This document shows, piece after piece, positions 1-6,985 of a stretch of DNA of 24,964 nucleotides. The stretch is taken from positions 1 through 24,964 of IMG/VR virus record IMGVR_UViG_3300047440_000060, one strand, 5' to 3'. The notes beneath the pieces were generated by a model. That model was given only the letters and a program-made list of their open reading frames with translations. It was not told the DNA's origin and searched no databases. Within the stretch, counting starts at the first letter, position 1. Each line of letters opens with the position of its first letter. The DNA is from a virus. Made by a program: the position numbers and the translations under genes.

Positions 1-839
1 TGAATATTCCACTCACCCTCACAATATCCAGTCCCAGGTGTGTCATCCAGGAAATCGTAAGCGTTGACGACTACGTTGTGGAAGAACCTCCACTTGCAGC
101 CACCCGATCCCGCTTGGATGTTAAACAGCGGCGGATAAACCACCGATCCCGTGGTTTGGTTCGGCCAGAAGAAGTTGGTTCCCGACCATGCCCAGTTAGA
201 CCCAGCAATGAATGGTTTGACCGTGGTGCTGGTCAGCAATAGCATGGTTCCCTGGGTAGCCACGGCCGTTTCACCCGCGACAACCCCAGTACCTTCAACA
301 TGACAGTTCTGAAGAGTAATCGGTCCCGCCGCACCCGTCATCAGAATACGGCCCCGCGGCAACAACAACTGATACCCACCAGCGGCACACGCGGCGAAAG
401 CGTTCTTCATCGCCACATCGTCCGAGGTCACACCATCCGCCACCACGCCGAACGAGGTCGCGGCCAGCCACGGCACGTTGATCGGCGCGGCGGGAAACGG
501 AAACGTATAGCGTACGCCGTTGATGTCGAATTGTAGCGGTAGGCCAGGACCGCTCAGATTTTCCAGGGACAGAATCCCCGCGTCCGGTGTGACGCCAAGA
601 CACATCTGCGACACCGCGCCGCTGGTGCGGTTCTGGGTGCAGATGGAGCGCATGTTCGTGCTGACCGCGCCAATGCCGCCTGTCACCTTGGGATCATCTG
701 GCGTGCCACCATCCTGAATGACGCCCGTGGTTGTCCATGTCGAAACATGGCCCGGCGTGACGGTCTTGGATTGCTGCACGGGTTGGCCCCATGCGGCGCC
801 GGACAGCAGCAACAGCGCGATCAGCAGACGGATCATCAT
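1..839 (-). CDS. Tail spike, pectate-lyase-like beta-helix, 3' truncated
   Basis: The frame is open from an ATG at 839 to the left edge, giving 279 codons of a longer gene. Residues 1-18 form a Sec-type signal peptide (MMIRLLIALLLLSGAAWG) followed by QPVQQSKTVTPGHVSTW. Residues about 129-185 read like the start of a right-handed beta-helix of the pectate-lyase-3 type: FGVVADGVTSDDVAMKNAF, then LLLPRGRILM, then NCHVEGTG. In phages this fold usually forms trimeric tail spikes that bind or cleave host surface polysaccharide; that role is inferred here. The start was chosen because it overlaps the preceding stop as ATGA. Being last in the virion module fits a host-recognition protein. The catalytic and C-terminal parts are outside the window, so substrate and enzymatic activity cannot be judged. 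The signal peptide is odd for a cytoplasmically assembled virion protein. Confidence 0.8.
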   Translation of the reverse strand, partial: MMIRLLIALLLLSGAAWGQPVQQSKTVTPGHVSTWTTTGVIQDGGTPDDPKVTGGIGAVSTNMRSICTQNRTSGAVSQMCLGVTPDAGILSLENLSGPGLPLQFDINGVRYTFPFPAAPINVPWLAATSFGVVADGVTSDDVAMKNAFAACAAGGYQLLLPRGRILMTGAAGPITLQNCHVEGTGVVAGETAVATQGTMLLLTSTTVKPFIAGSNWAWSGTNFFWPNQTTGSVVYPPLFNIQAGSGGCKWRFFHNVVVNAYDFLDDTPGTGYCEGEWNI

Positions 840-967
840 TTGCCCTTGTGCTTCAGCGGCGGCTTGCGGGTGTGCTGTTCCTCGACCTTGGCGTTGCGTG
901 GCAGGGACGGCGAGGCGGCGGCGTAGCGCGTGCCTGACTTCGGGGGCGGCGGCATGGGCTTCTTCAT
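836..967 (-). CDS. Small Pro/Lys-rich protein, unknown function
   Basis: This is a 43-aa frame beginning MKKPMPPPPKSGTRY and ending PPLKHKGK. It is rich in proline and lysine, has no hydrophobic stretch and is probably disordered. Its ATG overlaps the stop of the upstream 78-aa gene as ATGA, and its own stop overlaps the spike ATG in the same way. This double coupling is the main reason to accept such a short gene. It could be a small virion component or merely a coupling relay between its neighbours. I do not recognise a family. Confidence 0.6.
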   Translation of the reverse strand: MKKPMPPPPKSGTRYAAASPSLPRNAKVEEQHTRKPPLKHKGK

Positions 968-1200
968 TGCAGTTCTTCCTTGTTGGCGGGTTTCTGCGTG
1001 AGCGCGGAGCGGATGGCGGCGAACGAGCCGGATGGGTCAGGTGCATCCTTCCCGGCGGCCTTCTTCATCGCGAGTTGCCAGGTGCTGACCGCCTTGAACA
1101 CGTCCACCGCGTCCACGCTTTCCTGGCCGGTGATCGCGTCGTCCAGCAGTTGTTCGGCGAGGCGGGTCAACTTGGTCTCGATGGCGGGGGGCTGGCTCAT
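964..1200 (-). CDS. Small helical protein, unknown function
   Basis: This 78-aa product (MSQPPAIETKLTRLAEQLLD...) looks mostly alpha-helical, with no signal peptide, membrane segment or recognisable motif. It starts 11 bases after the stop of the 586-aa ejection-protein candidate; an ATG at 1205 runs into a stop after two codons, so 1200 is the usable start. It ends in an ATGA overlap with the Pro/Lys-rich gene. Its position between internal virion proteins and the spike suggests a minor virion or assembly role. It does not look like a holin, because it has no transmembrane helix. Confidence 0.7.
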   Translation of the reverse strand: MSQPPAIETKLTRLAEQLLDDAITGQESVDAVDVFKAVSTWQLAMKKAAGKDAPDPSGSFAAIRSALTQKPANKEELQ

Positions 1201-1211
1201 GGCATGATCCG

Positions 1212-2972
1212 TTACTGCAAACCCATGGAAGACAGCAAAGATCGCGCGGTCTCACTCAGGCTTTGCTCGTCATTTTGCCCCACGCCGAGTTCAGCCAATG
1301 TTCCGGCGGCGACAGGCGGCGCGGCATAGGCCGCATTGCGGTTGATCGCCGCCTTGGCGGTATCACGCCAGGGCGAGCGATTCCTTACGGCCCAGTTCAG
1401 CGCGCGTTGCGCCGGCTCGCTGTAAATGGTGGAACCGACACCCATCGCGCCGAGAACCGGAAGCCCGGCGCCCGCGACATGCGCACCGCCGCCAACAAGA
1501 GCGCCCTTGCCGACATCCCATAACAACCGCTCCGGAGAGCCGCTGTCCGGTAGCTTATTGCCAATCACGTCGTTGCCGGTTTCCGCCCAGTTCTGAAGTA
1601 GCGCGTCACCACGCGCGAAGCCGCGTTTCCGAACGGTCCGGTCCTGCGCTTTGATGGCGCCCAGCAAATCACCTGGGGTAAAAACGCCCGTGGAACTCGC
1701 TCGCCGCGCCGCCGCGCCCTCAATCCGCGCGAACATGGCATAGGCCGTGTTGATGTCCTGCAACCGTTGCGCCTCGTTCGGATGCTGGCGCGCGAGTGAA
1801 TCCCGAACGATGGCCTGCAACTCCGATACCGCCTCCCCCAACTGACGTTGCGCCGCGTCAGACGAATGGCGGTAATTTGAAGCAAAGTTCCCGAGTTCGC
1901 TTTCCACGCCCTTCAGTGTATCACCGCTCATTGTCCCGGTCGGACTCAATCGACCCGCCAGGCGCTGCCTGAGAATGAAATCGAACTGCCCGCGTTGCGC
2001 TTCTGGCAACCCACGAGTCAGATTGAACAGACTCTGAACATCGGGACCGAACTGCGGATCGCGGTTCATGTCGAAGTGTATTCTTTGCAACACGGCATCG
2101 TAAGCGTCGCTCAAAGCCAGTTGCCCATCGCCGATGATCATATGCCCCGTGGAGGTCTCGGGCACCCTCACACCAATGGGAGCGAGGGCCTGATTGGCGG
2201 TGGCGCGATTGAAGGTGTCCAGCGTACGGCGTTCCGAGGCGCGGATGAACGATCCGACAATGGGGATGCTTTTCGCCGCTTCCTCAGCCCGCTTGACGAT
2301 GTTCCCCATCATATTGTCGCGCATGTTCCCGCCGGCCATCTGACCGGGCGTGAGTTGCACGCCTTCGTCCATCAAGGCGCGAACGCCAGGACGCACTTCC
2401 GGCCGGATGGCACCGCCCAACACTCGTCCCGCGCCTTGTGTCGCCGCGCCTGTCACGGCACCACCAACGACCTGTTTGGTCTTGCCCGAGGCGAAATCCT
2501 CATCCGTGGTCGGTGACAACACTCCCTGCCTGACACCCAGTTCCACCGCCGTCCGCAATCCAGGTCGCAACCAACTCCCGGCCCAGGTCAACGGATTCGC
2601 CATTTCTCCCAGGCCACGCACCGGATCGGGCGAACTATCTCCCGGCGGCTCTTCTCGCGTATGCGAAGCACGCCCCAAATCATCCAGCACGGTCTTGCTT
2701 TGCGCGATGTTCGGCGTCGAGGCCGCGATCCGCTTCTCACGGTCGCGCACGTATTCGTCGGCTTCCTTGCCCTTGCCCCGGATATGCTCGGCGATCTGCT
2801 CGACGCCCGTGATCGGATCGCGGAAGCCCGTGGCGAACCGGCCCAAGGTAGACATGGGTTTGGCGGGCGGTGTCTCCGCTGAGCCACCTTTCACCGCGTC
2901 CTCATAGGACACTTCGCCTTGTTGTGGCCCGCGAGCGACGGCATCTTCGTAAGACAGTTCCTTCTCAGCCAT
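1212..2972 (-). CDS. Putative internal virion / DNA-ejection protein
   Basis: The 586-aa product starts with a short duplicated motif, LSYEDAVARG then VSYEDAVKGG. It continues with charged helical sequence, Gly/Ala-rich segments around residues 165-190 and a hydrophobic glycine-rich segment around 485-516 (ALVGGGAHVAGAGLPVLGAM). The central part (NTAYAMFARIEGAAARR, TPGDLLGAIKAQDRTVRKR, LPDSGSPERLL) resembles large internal or injection proteins of podoviruses as I remember them; I cannot name a Pfam family. It follows the 1337-aa transglycosylase-bearing protein with a 1-base overlap (TGATG), so the two are probably made together. The inferred role is a core protein ejected into the cell envelope with the genome. 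The glycine-rich amphipathic segments would fit membrane insertion. Confidence 0.6.
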   Translation of the reverse strand: MAEKELSYEDAVARGPQQGEVSYEDAVKGGSAETPPAKPMSTLGRFATGFRDPITGVEQIAEHIRGKGKEADEYVRDREKRIAASTPNIAQSKTVLDDLGRASHTREEPPGDSSPDPVRGLGEMANPLTWAGSWLRPGLRTAVELGVRQGVLSPTTDEDFASGKTKQVVGGAVTGAATQGAGRVLGGAIRPEVRPGVRALMDEGVQLTPGQMAGGNMRDNMMGNIVKRAEEAAKSIPIVGSFIRASERRTLDTFNRATANQALAPIGVRVPETSTGHMIIGDGQLALSDAYDAVLQRIHFDMNRDPQFGPDVQSLFNLTRGLPEAQRGQFDFILRQRLAGRLSPTGTMSGDTLKGVESELGNFASNYRHSSDAAQRQLGEAVSELQAIVRDSLARQHPNEAQRLQDINTAYAMFARIEGAAARRASSTGVFTPGDLLGAIKAQDRTVRKRGFARGDALLQNWAETGNDVIGNKLPDSGSPERLLWDVGKGALVGGGAHVAGAGLPVLGAMGVGSTIYSEPAQRALNWAVRNRSPWRDTAKAAINRNAAYAAPPVAAGTLAELGVGQNDEQSLSETARSLLSSMGLQ

Positions 2973-5900
2973 CAGGGCGATGCCTCCGGGCGGAACCCGG
3001 TGCCGGTCCAGGTTCCGTAACCAGGATACAGTTTGTTTTTCACGAGGTCTTTTCGTTCTGGGAGCCCGCCGGTCTGTTGAGGTGCCGCGGTCGGTCCACC
3101 GGACTTATCCGCGTCCACCGGACTGAGCATGTGTTTCCGCAAGATCGACTCTTCCTCGCGCAGCGACGTAATCCGATTTTGCATGTCGCGCCGCGCCACG
3201 GCGAACTGGCCGCGAATGGCGGCGGGCGACTGCATCGCGTCCAACCATTTCTGCGCTTCCAACCGCGCGCCTTCCGGCGAAGCCGCGATGGAGGCGGAAC
3301 CGCCCGAGATGATCTTGGCATATTCGCCCTGGATGGCGCCCATCGCGGTGTCGAACTCCGCCACGTCCTTGTCGCCAATGCCATAGCGGCCCCGCTGCAA
3401 CCAACGGTTCACCACGGGACCGGCGGCGGTGCCGGCACCCTTGTTCATCAACGCCTCGGCCACGTCCATGTTCTTCAGCGCGGTCTTCTCAAACGCATCG
3501 ACGGCGGACGCGATCTTGGTGATCTGCGACAACGCCCCGGCGTCCGCCTTCAGCGTGGCCCGTCCAACGATGTAATCCTGGATCGTGTGGCCGGTTTCCA
3601 TGGCGATCTCAGCGGCGCGGTTGAGGATTTGCGTGCGAGCGCCGAGACCGCCGATGCCCATGGACGGCATCTGCCCGGTCATCAGGAACTGCTTCGCCTC
3701 CATATCGGCAGCAGCGTCGTTCAGGGTCGGCGGCGTCTGGCGGTGCGCGTCGGCCATGCGATGGATGGTCTCGATGTCCTGCGCGCCACGCGGCTGATTG
3801 GCGAACTTTGGATCGGCCTGCACGTCCTTTAGCACGTCCTCATAGACCTGTTTGTTCACGTTCGCCGATGTCGCCCGCTGGTGCGATTCCGTGATCTGCC
3901 GGTTGGCCTCGCGTACAATCTTTCCCGGTGTCCATGACGGATCACCCAGATGATCGTTCTTCACATCCTGAACCACGGCATCGAACTCTTCCAGCTTCAG
4001 CGCCTGGTTCCCGTGCCTGGATATTTCCTGCATGGCCGCGATGGCGATCTTGCCAGGAGTCCATTCAGGGTCTCCCTCATGAGCACGCGCGATATCAAGT
4101 TGGACTTTACGCGCGGTTTCCATGGCGAGTGTGGTGCGCTCGACCTTTTTGGCGTCCGCGACTTCGTGCATCGCCTGCATCCGTGCCTGCGATGGCGTCA
4201 TGGAGCCTTCCGGTGCCTCGGCGTAGATTTCCGTCGCTCGTTCCGCTACCGTAGCGTCCGAAAGCGAAATTTTTGGAGGGAAACGGCCTGATTCCGCGAG
4301 AACCCGTTTTGCTTCCACGCCGACCTCTTCCGGACTCGGGTCTTGCCCCTTGGACCGAAGCCGCTGTTCCGCGACGCCCTTGGCGTCCTCCCATTGCTCC
4401 TTTTCGATGGCGGCCTTGCTGGTGCCTTGCTTGTCAACGCGGAACGCTTCATCGACCTCCGCTTTGCGCTTGCGTTCGGCAAGGATCGCCGCGTCTTTCT
4501 GTTCTCTGCTCAGACGATTGTCCGCCTGAATAACGGCGACGCGAGCATCGTGCGCGGCACCGAACTCGCCATGCATTTGCGCGACCTGAACCGTGGTGGC
4601 GTTGCGCGCGGCACCAGAGCGATCACGTTGTTCGATACCGCCCCAGCCACGGGCGTTGGACAGGTCATGCCACCGCTTGCTCTCTTCCAGGACCAAAGAG
4701 TTCTTCTCGACATCGTTCAGCAGTTTGTCCTGCCTGATTTCTTCCTCTCTGAGATTGTGGCGCGCGGTTTCCTTCTGACGCTCGTCCGTCAGTTGCATCC
4801 CCTGAAGTTTCAGTTCCACCTGAGAAGCATGATATTTGTCGGCGGATTCAATCCGCTTGTCCGCGATCTCCTTAGTCGTAGCGGTCTTGTCGTTGCCGAG
4901 TTTGACCCAATCGGCTTCATGTTCACGTTTCAGATCGTTGCCTTCTTTGGCGATCTGCTCGCGTGATTTGATCACGCCCCAACCACGCGCATCCGACATA
5001 TCGTGCCAGCGAATATCCTCTTCCCGTTTCAGGCGGGCCTTTTCCGCGTCGTTCAGCACCTTGTCGTTGGATATGGCTTCAAGGAAGCGGTCGTGCTTCT
5101 CCTTTTCGTTCTCTTTCCGATCGAATTGCGAGGCATTTTGATCAAGTTTCTTGACCGCCAGTTCGACGTTCTGTTGATGAAACTCCTTGGCGGCGGCAAT
5201 GCGTGATTCCGCGAGCTGACGCGAATCTGTTCGCTTGTCCTGACCGAGCGCGGCCATCTTCTCCTTGTAATCCGCGTCGGCTTTGGCGCGATCTGCCCTG
5301 GTATCGGCTTCTTGTTGACGAATGCGGGTTCTTTCCCCAGGATCTTCCTTACCCATCACATTGTTGAAGAACGCCGATTTCTGCTCCGCCGTCGCGTCGG
5401 GGTTGTCCTTGACCCACTGTTCGTAAATTCTCAGTTTCGCGGCATCCATCACGCCGCCCGTGCCACGTGACCGTCCGCCCAGTTGCGCGGCCTTGCGCTT
5501 CTCGATGTCGGTCAGTTTCCGCTCGACATCGGCTTCCGCGTCGGTCAGGTGCTTTTGCGCCTCGGCGACCTTCACCAGATCGTTGGTCGCCTGTGCCGCG
5601 GTGAACTGCTCACGCGCCGCGTCTCGTTGACCATTCAGGCCGCGAAGCTGCACGTCGTCGTCAATGTCTTCCTGACGCTTCTGCATCTCCTGGCGGGCCT
5701 TCACCGCCGCGTCCTGCTTGATCTGGAAATCCAGCGGACGCTCACGCCATTCCTGAATATCCTTCTCGTATTGACCACCGATGGCCAACGTCGCCTTCAG
5801 CATGGCTTCACCAAGGTTCACGTCCTTGGTCATCATTTCCATGGCTTCGTTGATATCCTTGGAGTACTCTTCATGCGCCTTGTAAGCGTATTCCGAGTTG

Positions 5901-6985
5901 TCCTTCCACGCTTTGTAGTTCGCCGCGTACTTGGTCCAATCCTTCTCCCGCGCGCCGTCGATCACGCCGGCGAGGCCGTTCATCGCCGCCACGGCGGGTG
6001 TCCTGGACAGGCCGGCGGCGAGTGCCACGAAGATCGAGGCGATGCCGCCGAACGATTGCATCGGATCGACTTCAGGCGGCCTTGGGGCGGGCGTCGGCTC
6101 GAACGGCTTGTAGCGCGAGGCCAGATCGCGCACGCGATCACGATCCTTGCGATAGTCCTGGGTTATCTCCCGCATGGCCTCCTGGGCCTGCTGGAAGTTT
6201 TGCTGCATCCGTTGCCAGGAAGCGTTCTGCCCGGTTGGGTCGCCCCCACCGCCTCCACCCCCACCGGGGTAAGGTTTGGCGAGAAACTGCGCCGCCGTCA
6301 GGTCGTGGATGTCCATGTTGCCGCCCTGCGAGAAGGCGGCGGGCACGATGGCGCTCATGGGCGTGTTCGGATCGGCTTTCAGCACGGCGATGATGCCGCC
6401 CGCGCCCAGACGGTGCGCCCCGGCGAGCGTTTGCGGTGTGATCTGCACGCCAGCCTTTTGCATCTGGATCATGTTGTCGTGCGCGAGTTCGGCGGCCTCG
6501 CGGCTGTTGACCTTATCGATGTCCGCCATCGCCCAGATTTCCGCGTCGCTCTTGCCGCGGGTTTCCTCGGGATGGTTCTTTTTCATCAGCGGAACGAAAG
6601 TGTCGTGCATGAACTGAAACGTGCCGCGCGCCCCTGAGATCGGATTGCGGGCCGTTGGATCACCGCCCGCGCCCTCGCCAGGGATCAGAATGCCCTTCAG
6701 GCTCACCATTATGGGCGAGGACTGCCAGGGATCGTTCGGGTCCGCCGGAGCGGCGTCGGTGGTTCTTGGCGCCGCGGCGTTTGGTGTCGGCACCGCGATT
6801 CCATTGCGATCGGATCGCGGCCTGACCGGCGGAACCGGCGGCACATTCAGCGCGAGTGCCTGACGCGGTGCGTCAGCCAGCGCCTTCTTCCGCATTTCGT
6901 CGGGATCGTTGCCCGTATCCGCGCTGCCGACACCAAGATCGGCGGCGACCGCCTGCGCGTTGGGTCGTTCGAGTGTTTCGCTCAT
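2972..6985 (-). CDS. Giant internal virion protein with lytic transglycosylase-like domain (T7 gp16-like)
   Basis: 1337 aa. Residues 1-90 are Pro/Ala-rich. About 92-235 form an SLT/lysozyme-like domain: GILIPGEGAGGDPTARNP, then SGARGTFQFMHDTF, with Glu104 the likely catalytic acid, and LAGAHRLGAGG later. A Gly-8 linker follows (241-248), then a hydrophobic patch at 311-344 that could meet a membrane. From about 360 onward the protein is almost all charged helix and probable coiled coil, with two repeat families (near 588-788 and 881-1036). Length and an N-terminal transglycosylase match T7 gp16 (1318 aa), which is ejected and helps the DNA cross the cell wall; homology outside the SLT domain is not claimed. 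The start at 6985 overlaps the upstream stop as ATGA. It is flanked on both sides by other core-protein candidates. Confidence 0.8.
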   Translation of the reverse strand: MSETLERPNAQAVAADLGVGSADTGNDPDEMRKKALADAPRQALALNVPPVPPVRPRSDRNGIAVPTPNAAAPRTTDAAPADPNDPWQSSPIMVSLKGILIPGEGAGGDPTARNPISGARGTFQFMHDTFVPLMKKNHPEETRGKSDAEIWAMADIDKVNSREAAELAHDNMIQMQKAGVQITPQTLAGAHRLGAGGIIAVLKADPNTPMSAIVPAAFSQGGNMDIHDLTAAQFLAKPYPGGGGGGGGDPTGQNASWQRMQQNFQQAQEAMREITQDYRKDRDRVRDLASRYKPFEPTPAPRPPEVDPMQSFGGIASIFVALAAGLSRTPAVAAMNGLAGVIDGAREKDWTKYAANYKAWKDNSEYAYKAHEEYSKDINEAMEMMTKDVNLGEAMLKATLAIGGQYEKDIQEWRERPLDFQIKQDAAVKARQEMQKRQEDIDDDVQLRGLNGQRDAAREQFTAAQATNDLVKVAEAQKHLTDAEADVERKLTDIEKRKAAQLGGRSRGTGGVMDAAKLRIYEQWVKDNPDATAEQKSAFFNNVMGKEDPGERTRIRQQEADTRADRAKADADYKEKMAALGQDKRTDSRQLAESRIAAAKEFHQQNVELAVKKLDQNASQFDRKENEKEKHDRFLEAISNDKVLNDAEKARLKREEDIRWHDMSDARGWGVIKSREQIAKEGNDLKREHEADWVKLGNDKTATTKEIADKRIESADKYHASQVELKLQGMQLTDERQKETARHNLREEEIRQDKLLNDVEKNSLVLEESKRWHDLSNARGWGGIEQRDRSGAARNATTVQVAQMHGEFGAAHDARVAVIQADNRLSREQKDAAILAERKRKAEVDEAFRVDKQGTSKAAIEKEQWEDAKGVAEQRLRSKGQDPSPEEVGVEAKRVLAESGRFPPKISLSDATVAERATEIYAEAPEGSMTPSQARMQAMHEVADAKKVERTTLAMETARKVQLDIARAHEGDPEWTPGKIAIAAMQEISRHGNQALKLEEFDAVVQDVKNDHLGDPSWTPGKIVREANRQITESHQRATSANVNKQVYEDVLKDVQADPKFANQPRGAQDIETIHRMADAHRQTPPTLNDAAADMEAKQFLMTGQMPSMGIGGLGARTQILNRAAEIAMETGHTIQDYIVGRATLKADAGALSQITKIASAVDAFEKTALKNMDVAEALMNKGAGTAAGPVVNRWLQRGRYGIGDKDVAEFDTAMGAIQGEYAKIISGGSASIAASPEGARLEAQKWLDAMQSPAAIRGQFAVARRDMQNRITSLREEESILRKHMLSPVDADKSGGPTAAPQQTGGLPERKDLVKNKLYPGYGTWTGTGFRPEASP
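3878..4342 (-). repeat. Array of ~43-46-residue protein repeats
   Basis: It encodes residues about 882-1036 of the 1337-aa protein. Two close copies contain GDPEWTPGKIAIAAMQEI (971) and GDPSWTPGKIVREANRQI (1014), 43 residues apart. A weaker copy, GSMTPSQARMQAMHEV, lies about 46 residues earlier, and a fourth possible copy, DPSPEEVGVEAKRVL, begins near 882. The two clear copies are solid; the other two are suggestive. Confidence 0.6.
4622..4876 (-). repeat. Copy 2 of a degenerate ~85-90-residue protein repeat
   Basis: It encodes residues about 704-788 of the 1337-aa protein: RIESADKYHASQVEL, then KLLNDVEKNSLVLEE, then RWHDLSNARGWG. These line up in order with RIAAAKEFHQQNVEL, KVLNDAEKARLKREE and RWHDMSDARGWG of copy 1. 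It probably arose by internal duplication that lengthened a helical stalk. Confidence 0.65.
4955..5224 (-). repeat. Copy 1 of a degenerate ~85-90-residue protein repeat
   Basis: It encodes residues about 588-677 of the 1337-aa protein. It runs from RIAAAKEFHQQNVEL through KVLNDAEKARLKREE to RWHDMSDARGWG. The second copy lies about 112-116 residues downstream. Similarity is at protein level; the DNA has diverged. Confidence 0.65.

Noticed and set aside
6240-6270. A C-rich tract (G-rich on the minus strand) that could form a G-quadruplex or slip
   Set aside because: It encodes the Gly-8 linker in frame, and no frame change is needed on either side.
5483-6637. A plus-strand open frame of about 380 codons
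   Set aside because: It mirrors the transglycosylase-bearing gene, whose own product has clear domain and repeat structure.
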